This document shows positions 8,842 to 16,582 of a stretch of 64,000 nucleotides of DNA, piece after piece. Location of the stretch: the NCBI RefSeq assembly GCF_041052385.1, contig NZ_CP163439.1:1550001-1614000 (forward strand), given 5' to 3'. Both the position numbers and the translations under genes were made by a program. The notes under the pieces are model-generated. The model made no database searches. It worked only from the letters and a program-made list of their open reading frames with translations, and was not told where the DNA came from. Each line of letters opens with the position of its first letter. Position 1 is the stretch's first letter. The stretch is from Streptomyces sp. R28 (GTDB lineage Bacteria > Actinomycetota > Actinomycetes > Streptomycetales > Streptomycetaceae).

Positions 8842-9726
8842 CTAGGCCGTTGCCAGCGACGTCAGTTTGTCGGGGTTGCGGATGATGTAGACCGACTGGA
8901 TCCGCCCGTCCAGGACATCCAGCTGGAAGACGCTGTCGGGCTTGTCGCCGGAGCGCACCAGTACCGCGGGGCCACCGTTGAGTTCCAGGAACCGGAAGGA
9001 CAGGTCCGGGACACCCTTCCTGGTGACGCCGACGAGGAAGCGTCCCACCTTGTCGGCCGTCTCCAGGACCCGCACCGGCGCCTTGGCCTTTCCGCCGCTG
9101 TCGCCGACGAGGCGGACGTCCGGGGCCAGCAGGGACATCAGCCCGTCCAGGTCCCCCTCTGCCGCCGCGGCCAGGAACCGTTCGGTCAGATCGCGCCGCT
9201 GGACGGGGTCGACCTCGTAGCGCGGCCGCCGCTCGTCGACGTGGTTGCGGGCCCGCCCCGCCAGCTGCCGCACCGCCGCCTCGCCCCGGTCGAGCATGGC
9301 GGCGATCTCGGCGTACGGATACCCGAAGGCCTCCCTGAGGACGAACACCGCCCGCTCCAGCGGCGACAGCGACTCCAGGACGACGAGGACGGCGAGGGAG
9401 ACGGAGTCGGCGAGGACGGCCCGCTCCGCACTGTCCGGGACGGTGTGCCCGAAGTCGGTGACGTACGGCTCCGGCAGCCAGGGGCCGACATAGGTCTCGC
9501 CCCGGGCCTTGACCTGGCGCAGCCGGTCGATGGCGAGGCGGGTGGTGATGCGCACCAGATAACCGCGCGGTTCGCGCACCTCCGACCGGTCGGCGCCGGA
9601 CCAGCGCAACCATGCCTCCTGCACCACGTCCTCCGCGTCGGCCACGCGGCCGAGCATGCGGTAGGCGACCCCCAGGAGAACGGGGCGGTGCTCTTCGAAG
9701 ACGTCGGTCTCGATGTCGGTGGTCAC
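8842..9726 (-). CDS. ECF41-type RNA polymerase sigma factor (SigJ-like)
   Basis: 294-residue extracytoplasmic-function sigma factor. Regions 2 and 4 occupy roughly residues 5-165 (GVAYRMLGRVADAEDVVQEA; SPLERAVFVLREAFGYPYAE), with the ECF41 linker motif WLPEP between them. A SnoaL-like C-terminal domain follows and ends with the diagnostic NPDKL. The DGGGK motif of the family appears here as DSGGK. In ECF41 the C-terminal domain is a built-in controller and no anti-sigma factor is needed. GTG at 9726 follows GGGA at about eight bases. ECF41 factors normally sit beside a COE oxidoreductase/epimerase gene; here the divergent neighbour is an alpha/beta hydrolase. Confidence 0.9.
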   Translation of the reverse strand: MTTDIETDVFEEHRPVLLGVAYRMLGRVADAEDVVQEAWLRWSGADRSEVREPRGYLVRITTRLAIDRLRQVKARGETYVGPWLPEPYVTDFGHTVPDSAERAVLADSVSLAVLVVLESLSPLERAVFVLREAFGYPYAEIAAMLDRGEAAVRQLAGRARNHVDERRPRYEVDPVQRRDLTERFLAAAAEGDLDGLMSLLAPDVRLVGDSGGKAKAPVRVLETADKVGRFLVGVTRKGVPDLSFRFLELNGGPAVLVRSGDKPDSVFQLDVLDGRIQSVYIIRNPDKLTSLATA

Positions 9727-9930
9727 CTCACCATCCCAGCCGACGCGTCCGGCTGTGTCCAGGCGAAATCGGCGCCACCGGGCATGACGGGTCAACTTCG
9801 CGATGCGCTGGACGCGTTGAGGGGTCATCCGTCTTCCAGGTCGGCGGACGCCAGGGGCTACCCGCCGGTAGTAATTGCTGACAAGCTGTCTACGCCGTCC
9901 GTCAGCGTGTCCCAGACGAGGAGCACCCCC

Positions 9931-10761
9931 ATGTCCGCCACCGTCTCCTTCGACGTCCCCTCTCCCCGCGGCCCGCAGAGCGTGAGCGTCGACTACGCGC
10001 GCGTGGGGCGTGGTGAACCACTGCTCCTGCTGCACGGCATCGGTCACCACCGGCAGGTGTGGGACCCGGTGGTGGACATCCTGGCGGCCGAGCGTGACGT
10101 GATCTCCGTCGACCTGCCCGGGTTCGGCACTTCTCCGGGCCTGCCGGACAGCCTCAGCTACGACCTGGCCACGACGACGGCCGTGTTCGCGGCCTTCTGC
10201 GAGGCCGTGGAACTCGACCGGCCGCATGTCGTGGGCAACTCCCTGGGCGGACTCATCGCGCTGGAGCTCGGCCGGGAGAAGCTCGCACGGTCCGTCACCG
10301 CGCTGTCACCGGCCGGGTTCTGGTCCGAGGCCGAGCGACGCTATGCCTTCGGTGTACTGCTCGCGATGCGGCACATCTCCCGGCTGCTGCCGCTGCCGCT
10401 GGTGGAGCAGCTGTCCCGGTCGGCGGCCGGTCGTACGGTCCTGACGAGCTCGATATACGCCCGCCCGGGCCGCCGTTCACCCGAGGCCGTGATCGCCGAG
10501 ACCCTCGCGCTGGCGCGGGCCACGGGCTTCGACCAGACCCTCCGGGCCGGCCGGACCATCCGGTTCGCCGACGACATCCCCGGCATCCCGGTCACCGTGG
10601 CGTGGGGCAGCAGGGACCGGCTGCTCGTGCGCCGGCAAGGGGTGCGCGCCAAGCAGATCATTCCCCGGGCCCGTCTCGTCAGGCTGCCCGGCTGCGGCCA
10701 CTGCCCGATGAACGACGACCCGGCCCTGGTCGCGCGCGTCATCCTCGACGGCAGCCGCTGA
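9931..10761 (+). CDS. Alpha/beta hydrolase
   Basis: 276-residue cytoplasmic alpha/beta-fold hydrolase. It has the oxyanion segment LLLLHGIG, nucleophile elbow GNSLGG (Ser104), an acid in WGSRDRLL (about residue 230) and a C-terminal GCGHC histidine, so the catalytic triad is complete. ATG at 9931 follows GAGGAG at eight bases. It is divergent from the ECF41 sigma gene and may be its target; TGACA at 9879-9883 followed 16 bases later by CGTC (9900-9903) resembles an ECF promoter. Substrate unknown. Its 3' end is overlapped antisense by the EamA reading frame. Confidence 0.85.
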   Translation: MSATVSFDVPSPRGPQSVSVDYARVGRGEPLLLLHGIGHHRQVWDPVVDILAAERDVISVDLPGFGTSPGLPDSLSYDLATTTAVFAAFCEAVELDRPHVVGNSLGGLIALELGREKLARSVTALSPAGFWSEAERRYAFGVLLAMRHISRLLPLPLVEQLSRSAAGRTVLTSSIYARPGRRSPEAVIAETLALARATGFDQTLRAGRTIRFADDIPGIPVTVAWGSRDRLLVRRQGVRAKQIIPRARLVRLPGCGHCPMNDDPALVARVILDGSR

Positions 10762-11643
10762 CCCGCGCGGGGCACGCGTCAACGCGCCGGAGCCCAGGGC
10801 GACTCCGGCGCCGACGAGTGCGCTGCCCAGAGCCTGGACGGCGCCGTAGGAGCCCGTTCCGACGAGCGGGGCGGTGCAGGCGGCGGCGACCGGGATGAGG
10901 CCGGAGAAGAGCGTGGCGCGCTCGGCTCCGATCCGCTGCATGCCGATGTACCAGCACACGAAGCCGACGACGGTCACGACCACCGCCTGCCACAGCAGCG
11001 CGACGGTCTCGGCGGCGTCGGGGCGCCGCAGCCACGCGGTGCCGTCCAGCAGCAGCCCGGCCGCCGCGGACTCCCCGGCGGCGATCCCGCACACGGTGGC
11101 GGACAGCAGCCGCGGTCCCAGGGGCCGCAGCACGGGCACGGCGAGGACCGCGAAGCCGACCTCGCCCACCAGAGCGCACGCGGAGAAGGCGATGCCTGTG
11201 CCGTCCGCGCGGCCCCAGCCCTGGACCGCGAACGCGCCCGCCGCCACGATCAACGCCCCGTACAGGACGGTGCGTTGGGGGCGGCGTCCGTCCAGCAGGG
11301 GGACGACCACGGCCACGACCACGGGTGCACAGCCGACGAAGACACCGGGCACCGCCGGTTCGGCCGTGCGCTCGGCGGCGATGACGGCGAGGTTGAAGCC
11401 GACCATGCCGACGGCCGCCAGCACCGCGAGGCGGGCCCACTGACCGGCGGCGAGTGCCCGCAGCCGGGCCGTGGCGTCCCGCCCCGCCAGCGGGACGAGC
11501 AGGAGACAGGCGAGGCCGTAGCGCAGGGACTGGCCGCCTGCGTACGGGTAGTCGCCGAGGAGGCTGTTGGCGGTGAAGGACCCTCCGACGAGGACACAGG
11601 CGAGCGCGGCGAGCAGAGCACCGCGCATGGTGGTGGCGTTCAT
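10477..11643 (-). CDS. EamA/DMT family membrane transporter with an antisense-overlapping tail
   Basis: A ten-helix drug/metabolite transporter (EamA, two five-helix repeats) accounts for about the first 290 residues, ending near VALGSGALTRA. No stop codon occurs where the family normally ends, and the frame runs another 285 bases into the antisense strand of the hydrolase, adding about 95 charged low-complexity residues. That tail is probably not functional sequence: either a lost stop, a base error near 10770, or genuine read-through. The ATG at 11643 faces a divergent MocR regulator 47 bases away, a common pairing in which the MocR protein controls a vitamin-B6 or amino-acid-related exporter. 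Confidence 0.8.
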   Translation of the reverse strand: MNATTMRGALLAALACVLVGGSFTANSLLGDYPYAGGQSLRYGLACLLLVPLAGRDATARLRALAAGQWARLAVLAAVGMVGFNLAVIAAERTAEPAVPGVFVGCAPVVVAVVVPLLDGRRPQRTVLYGALIVAAGAFAVQGWGRADGTGIAFSACALVGEVGFAVLAVPVLRPLGPRLLSATVCGIAAGESAAAGLLLDGTAWLRRPDAAETVALLWQAVVVTVVGFVCWYIGMQRIGAERATLFSGLIPVAAACTAPLVGTGSYGAVQALGSALVGAGVALGSGALTRAPRGSAAAVEDDARDQGRVVVHRAVAAAGQPDETGPGNDLLGAHPLPAHEQPVPAAPRHGDRDAGDVVGEPDGPAGPEGLVEARGPRQREGLGDHGLG

Positions 11644-11667
11644 GGCAGCGACGCTAGGAAGCGCCGC

Positions 11668-11690
11668 GGTCCGGATTAAGGTCCACTTTC
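11668..11690. promoter_or_regulatory. MocR/PdxR-type operator between EamA and MocR genes
   Basis: GGTCC occurs at 11668-11672 and 11680-11684, a 12-base spacing. Read on the minus strand the second copy is AAAGTGGACC, which matches half-sites I recall for PdxR/MocR regulators. The site ends directly at the MocR start codon (11691) and fills much of the 47-base divergent gap, so it should affect both genes. Confidence 0.6.
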
Positions 11691-13292
11691 ATGACTCCAT
11701 CGGAGACCAATTCCGCCGGAGGGCCGGCGCGGTCCGCCGCGGCGCCGTCGGCGACGGATCCCCCGGGGCAGGTGAGGACCACCGCGAGGTCGCCCGCGAG
11801 CGATCCCACGGGGCATACGGAGCGCACGGCAGGGGTGTCCGCGGGCGACGCCGAGCGTCATGTGTCCTCGCCCGCCTGGGAGTTGCTCCTGCCTGCCGCG
11901 TCGGCGCCTGCACGCGCGCGTGGGCGTTCCCTGCAGGCGGCGTTGCGTGAGGCGGTGCGGTCGGGGCGGCTCGCGCCGGGTACGCGGCTGCCGTCGAGCC
12001 GGGGTCTCGCCGCCGACCTCGGTGTGTCACGCGGGCTGGTCACCGAGGCGTACGAGCAGTTGACGGCGGAGGGCTATCTGCGCAGCGGCCGGGGTGCCGG
12101 GACCTGGGTGGGCGATGCCGTACGGGCCGCCCGGCCACGCGCGCGTGACCTTGCTCCGCGCTCCACGGACGCCGGCGCCGACTTCGTACCCGGGTCGCCG
12201 GACGTGTCGCTGTTCCCGCGTGCCGCGTGGGCGGCGGCCCAGCGCGGGGTGCTGGCCGAGCTGCCGCACCACGAGCTCGGCTATCCCGATCCGCGCGGGC
12301 TGCCGCGGCTGCGTACGGCACTCGCCGAACTGCTCGCTCGCCGGCGCGGCGTCGTCGCGGACCCCGAGCGCATCGTGGTCGTCTCCGGCGTGGCGCAGGC
12401 GACGACGCTGCTCGGCTTCGTGCTGCACGCGCGCGGGATGCTCGAAGTCGGAGTCGAGGCCCCCGGAAGCCCGCAGCACGACGCCCTCTACGCCGCCGCC
12501 GGGGTCACCACCCTGCCGCTGCCGCTGGATGACGAGGGGCTCGCCATGGGCCCACTGCGGGAGTCCGGCGTACGGTCCGTCGTCACGACACCGGCCCACC
12601 AGTTCCCCACCGGCATCGCCTACTCCGCGCGGCGCCGCACCGAGCTGCTCGCCTGGGCACGGTCCGTCGAGGGCTTCGTCCTCGAGGACGACTACGACGG
12701 CGACTTCCGGTACGACCGCGCCCCCGTCGGTGCGCTCCAGGGGCTCGACCCGGAACGCGTCGCGTATGCGGGGTCGGTCAGCAAGTCCCTCGCCCCGGGC
12801 CTGCGGCTCGGCTGGCTGCTCGTACCGGAGTCACTGGCCGAGGACGTCGTCGAGCGCAAACGGACGATGGATCTCGGTCATCCGACCCTGGATCAGGCGC
12901 TGTTCGCCCGGTTCCTGGACCGTGGTGACTACGACCGCCAGCTGCGCCGCTGCCAGCGCGCGTACCGGGAGCGTCGCGACACCCTCGTCGCCGCTCTGGA
13001 GGAGCACTTTCCGGGCGCGGAGGTGACCGGGATCGCCGCGGGGCTGCACGTCATCGCCGCACTGCCGGAAAGGTACGGACCCCAGGAGCGGTTCCTCTCG
13101 CGCGCGGCCGCGGCCGGTGTGGCGGTGCGCCCCCTGACGGACTACGCACACGCGCGTGCCGGTGACAGCGGCCGGCCCGGCGTGCGGCTGGTCCTGGGAT
13201 ACGCGCACCTGTCGCCCACACGGATCCGGGCGGGCATACGGCTGATGGCCGAGGCGGTCTCCGGCCGGGGCACTTCGGCTACCGGTAGGTGA
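11691..13292 (+). CDS. MocR family PLP-dependent transcriptional regulator
   Basis: 533-residue fusion of a GntR-type winged helix (about residues 75-145: LQAALREAVRSGRLAPGTRL, LGVSRGLVTEAYEQLTAEG) to a fold-type I aminotransferase-like domain. PLP-site features are the aspartate in LEDDYDGDFRYD and Lys365 in AGSVSKSLAPG. The first 60 residues are a disordered Ala/Ser/Thr/Pro-rich extension, so a later start is possible although ATG 11691 abuts the operator as in other divergent MocR pairs. MocR proteins use PLP or a PLP-amino-acid adduct as effector. The divergent EamA transporter is the probable target. Confidence 0.9.
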   Translation: MTPSETNSAGGPARSAAAPSATDPPGQVRTTARSPASDPTGHTERTAGVSAGDAERHVSSPAWELLLPAASAPARARGRSLQAALREAVRSGRLAPGTRLPSSRGLAADLGVSRGLVTEAYEQLTAEGYLRSGRGAGTWVGDAVRAARPRARDLAPRSTDAGADFVPGSPDVSLFPRAAWAAAQRGVLAELPHHELGYPDPRGLPRLRTALAELLARRRGVVADPERIVVVSGVAQATTLLGFVLHARGMLEVGVEAPGSPQHDALYAAAGVTTLPLPLDDEGLAMGPLRESGVRSVVTTPAHQFPTGIAYSARRRTELLAWARSVEGFVLEDDYDGDFRYDRAPVGALQGLDPERVAYAGSVSKSLAPGLRLGWLLVPESLAEDVVERKRTMDLGHPTLDQALFARFLDRGDYDRQLRRCQRAYRERRDTLVAALEEHFPGAEVTGIAAGLHVIAALPERYGPQERFLSRAAAAGVAVRPLTDYAHARAGDSGRPGVRLVLGYAHLSPTRIRAGIRLMAEAVSGRGTSATGR

Positions 13293-13356
13293 CCGGAACC
13301 GTACGTCTGCCTGTCGCCCGCATGGCTGCCCGGGTTCCTTGCCGATGCGGTCAGTT

Positions 13357-13378
13357 GTTCACTTGTGGTTTCCGTGTG
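13357..13378 (+). promoter_or_regulatory. Probable PHO box upstream of phoD
   Basis: GTTCACTTGTG (13357-13367) is followed without a gap by GTTTCCGTGTG (13368-13378): two 11-base direct units of the GTTCACCnnnn type bound by PhoP. The site is 63 bases before the start of an alkaline phosphatase of the PhoD family, a typical PhoP target under phosphate starvation. The second unit is degenerate. Confidence 0.6.
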
Positions 13379-13441
13379 CGCTGCGGCGCACCAGTAGTTG
13401 TGGCACTGCACATTGGCCGGATCCCGCCCCTGGAGGCCTCC

Positions 13442-15016
13442 ATGTCACACCGTCCGTTCCCGGGCCGTCGCAGCGTTCTGCGCGGCTCGCTCGCCGCCTC
13501 GGCGGCGCTCACCCTGCCCACGGCGCTCGGCTCCGCACCGGCGTTCGCCCTGTCGGGTCGTCCCAAGGCGGGGTGGGGAGTGCAGGCGGGAGACGTGACC
13601 TGCGACTCGGGGCTGGTGTGGGTGCGGTCGGACCGGCCGGCCCGGATGATCGTCGAGACGTCCGCGACCGAGTCGTTCCGCAGCACGCGCAGATGGCAGG
13701 GCCCGCTGCTCGGCGCCGGCACGGACTTCACCGGCACGACCCGGCTGCGCGGTCTGCCGTCCGGCGAGCAGATCCACTACCGCGTACTGCTCGCCGACCC
13801 GGACGACCCGCGCCGCACCGGCGAGCCGGTCACCGGCACCTTCCGTACGCCCTCCGCGCGGCGGCGTGACGGCGTGCGCTTCGTGTGGTCGGGCGACCTG
13901 GCCGGGCAGGGCTGGGGCATCAACCCGGACTTCGGCGGCTACCGGATCTACGACGCGATGGCCGCGCTGGACCCGGACTTCTTCCTCTGCAGCGGCGACA
14001 ACATCTACGCCGACGGCCCGATCTCGGCCGCCGTCACCCTGCCCGACGGCAGCACCTGGCGGAACATCACCACCGAGGAGAAGTCCAAGGTCGCCGAGAC
14101 GCTGACCGAGTTCCGCGGCAACTTCCGCTACAACCTGCTGGACGAGAACCTCAAGCGGTTCAACGCCCAGGTCCCGTCCGTCATCCAGTGGGACGACCAC
14201 GAGGTGACCAACAACTGGTACCCGGGTGAGATCCTCGGCGACGCCCGCTACACGGAGAAGAACGTCGACGTCCTGGCCGCTCGCGCCCGGCAGGCGTTCT
14301 CGGAGTACTTCCCCCTCTCGACCTTGCGCCGCCCTGATGGCCGCGTGTACCGGGTGATCCATCAGGGTCCGCTGCTGGACGTGTTCGTGCTGGACATGCG
14401 GACCTACCGCAACGCCAACTCGACGGACGGCCAGGCCACCGACGCGCAGGGCATCCTCGGCGCCGAGCAGCTGGACTGGCTCGAGCGCGAACTGTCCCGC
14501 TCCCGTGCGGTGTGGAAGGTGATCGCCTCCGACATGCCGCTCGGCCTGGTGGTACCGGACACCACCGACGGCAAGCCGAACATCGAGGCCGTCGCACAGG
14601 GCGACCCGGGGGCTCCGCTGGGGCGTGAGCTGCAGATCGCCGAGCTGCTGCGGTTCATCAAGCACCGCGGGATCACGGGCACGGTGTGGCTGACCGCGGA
14701 CGTGCACTACACCTCGGCCCAGCACTACCAGCCGTCGCGGGCGGCCTTCACCGACTTCGAGCCGTTCTGGGAGTTCGTCTCCGGCCCGCTCAACGCGGGC
14801 GCGTTCCCGGCGAACACCCTGGACAACACCTTCGGCCCGGAGCGGGTGTTCATCAAGGCGCCGAAGACGGCGAACGTCTCGCCCGCCGGGGGCTACCAGT
14901 TCTTCGGCGAGGTCGACATCGACGGCGGCAGCGGCGAGCTGACGGTGCGCCTGCGCGAGTCGGACGGCACCGTGCTGTTCACGCAGGTTCTGCAGCCGGG
15001 CCGGGTCGGTCAGTGA
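13442..15016 (+). CDS. phoD: Alkaline phosphatase D, Tat-exported
   Basis: 524-residue secreted PhoD-type phosphodiesterase/alkaline phosphatase. The leader begins with twin arginines (R9-R10 in GRRSVLRG), then a hydrophobic stretch and an APAFA cleavage site near residue 36: a Tat signal, as expected for PhoD enzymes that fold with Fe3+ and Ca2+ before export. An N-terminal PhoD beta domain is followed by the metallophosphatase domain with WSGDLAGQGWG, FFLCSGDNIYADG, WDDHEVTNNW and LTADVHYT metal-ligand motifs. ATG 13442 follows GGAGG at five bases. A probable PHO box lies upstream and a strong terminator downstream, so this is a monocistronic phosphate-starvation gene. Confidence 0.93.
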   Translation: MSHRPFPGRRSVLRGSLAASAALTLPTALGSAPAFALSGRPKAGWGVQAGDVTCDSGLVWVRSDRPARMIVETSATESFRSTRRWQGPLLGAGTDFTGTTRLRGLPSGEQIHYRVLLADPDDPRRTGEPVTGTFRTPSARRRDGVRFVWSGDLAGQGWGINPDFGGYRIYDAMAALDPDFFLCSGDNIYADGPISAAVTLPDGSTWRNITTEEKSKVAETLTEFRGNFRYNLLDENLKRFNAQVPSVIQWDDHEVTNNWYPGEILGDARYTEKNVDVLAARARQAFSEYFPLSTLRRPDGRVYRVIHQGPLLDVFVLDMRTYRNANSTDGQATDAQGILGAEQLDWLERELSRSRAVWKVIASDMPLGLVVPDTTDGKPNIEAVAQGDPGAPLGRELQIAELLRFIKHRGITGTVWLTADVHYTSAQHYQPSRAAFTDFEPFWEFVSGPLNAGAFPANTLDNTFGPERVFIKAPKTANVSPAGGYQFFGEVDIDGGSGELTVRLRESDGTVLFTQVLQPGRVGQ

Positions 15017-15035
15017 TTCCCGTAGCCTGAAACCC

Positions 15036-15072
15036 GTGCCGCGCACCGGTGTCATCCCCCGGTGTGCGGCAC
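15036..15072 (+). terminator. Hairpin terminator after phoD
   Basis: A 14-bp stem with a single G-U pair (15036-15049 with 15059-15072) and a nine-base loop starts 20 bases after the phoD stop. Confidence 0.8.
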
Positions 15073-15172
15073 GGTCGTACCGGCCGTTGGGTGACGTCGG
15101 CGAACTCTCGCTCCCGCACCGGGTTTTCGCAGGTCAGGACCGATTGTCAGTGGTCGCCTCTACGGTTTTTCC

Positions 15173-16582
15173 ATGACGCGATCTCTACAGGCCGTGGCCT
15201 ATTGCCGACCCTCCGTGCTGGAGTCCGCGGTGGACGGACAGCGCTTGGGGCTCGAGACCTCACGCGGTGCGACGCCCTCGGGCGTCGAGGACCATCCGAG
15301 GTTCTTCGCAGGCTTCCTGACGTCTCCTCAGGTGGCCTCGGCCGGCTTGCTCGCGGTGGCCGACGTGGCGGCCGCGCGCTACTACCAGCGGCAGCTGCGC
15401 GCCTCCCTCGACCCGGTGGTGACGGGAAACGGCGACCGGCTGCGCTTCGAGTCCTTCTCGGGCTGCTGCGGGGTGTACGCCCGCCTGGACGTGCTGGAGG
15501 CGGGCCTCGACGGCGGCGAGGTGGGGCACGGCACGACGAACGTCGACGTCAACAACCCCCTGCGCGAGGCCCTGTCCAGGATCGGCGCGGACGATCCGCT
15601 GCATCTGCGGGTGGGGCCGGAGGAGTTGGCCGTGACCACGCTGGACGGTCCGGTCGTGGAGAAGAAGGTGCCGCTCCCGGACCGCTGGCTGCGGGGCTTC
15701 GCGGAGGCCCAGGTGACAGCGGCCCGGTTCGATCTGCGGGCCGAGCTGCCGGCCGCCGAGGCCGTTCGGTTCCTGCGTGCGCTGCCGCGCGGTGGGGCGC
15801 GCGGCGCTTCGGTGGGCGCGCGGTGGGTGGTGCCCTCGGGGAGCGGGCTGCGGCCGACCACGCGCGCGGTGCCCGGTGCGGTGTGCCTGCCCGGCCCGGA
15901 GCGACTGATCGTGCTCCAGCGGGTGCTGCGCCATGCCACGGCCCTGCGGGTGTACGGCCCCGCGGTGACCGGCGGGGGCGCCGCGACGGCCAGTGCCTGG
16001 GAGGCGGTCCTGCCCGGTATGCGGCTGACCCTGACGCTGTCGCCGGACGCCTCGCGCGGCTTCTCCGGTGAGGGCGGCGTCCTCGACGCGCTCGCCACCG
16101 ACGAAGCCGCCGAGGACGCGGAGCTGGTCGCGGTGCTGCTGGCCTGGGAGCCCCGCATCGACGTCGCCGACCTGTCCGCCGCCTCGGGCCTCACGCCCGA
16201 GCGGGTGCGGGCGGCGCTGATCCGCCTGGGTACGTCGGGGCGGGTCGGGTACGACACGGCGGAGGCGGCCTACTTCCACCGGGAGCTGCCCTACGACGCC
16301 GAGCGCGTGGAGCGCCACAATCCACGGTTGCGCTCGGCCCGCGCGCTGGTGTCGGCGGACGCGGTCGCGCTGGACGGCGCCATGGGGACGGTGACGGCCG
16401 AGGACGGCCATGTGCACCGGGTGCGCGACGAGGCGGGCGTGCTCAGCTGCAGCTGTCTGTGGTGGGCGAAGTACCGGGGCGGGCGCGGGCCGTGCAAGCA
16501 CGCGCTGGCGGTGCGGATGGTGCGGCGAGGCATCGCTTCGGCGCAGGCGGACATGGCACGGGTCGGCGGGGGTGCGCGATGA
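15173..16582 (+). CDS. SWIM zinc finger family protein
   Basis: 469-residue cytoplasmic protein. The C-terminus has the SWIM zinc signature CSC..(about 15 residues)..GPCKHALAV (about residues 423-450), a CxCxnCxH site thought to bind DNA or protein. The N-terminal 300 residues form the conserved region usually found with bacterial SWIM proteins and have no catalytic motif I recognise. A winged-helix-like part (VADLSAASGLTPERVRAALI) precedes the zinc site. Its stop overlaps the next start (ATGA at 16579-16582), so it is translated with the DUF6493 protein. In related loci such pairs accompany MoxR ATPase and VWA genes; none is present here. Confidence 0.85.
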   Translation: MTRSLQAVAYCRPSVLESAVDGQRLGLETSRGATPSGVEDHPRFFAGFLTSPQVASAGLLAVADVAAARYYQRQLRASLDPVVTGNGDRLRFESFSGCCGVYARLDVLEAGLDGGEVGHGTTNVDVNNPLREALSRIGADDPLHLRVGPEELAVTTLDGPVVEKKVPLPDRWLRGFAEAQVTAARFDLRAELPAAEAVRFLRALPRGGARGASVGARWVVPSGSGLRPTTRAVPGAVCLPGPERLIVLQRVLRHATALRVYGPAVTGGGAATASAWEAVLPGMRLTLTLSPDASRGFSGEGGVLDALATDEAAEDAELVAVLLAWEPRIDVADLSAASGLTPERVRAALIRLGTSGRVGYDTAEAAYFHRELPYDAERVERHNPRLRSARALVSADAVALDGAMGTVTAEDGHVHRVRDEAGVLSCSCLWWAKYRGGRGPCKHALAVRMVRRGIASAQADMARVGGGAR

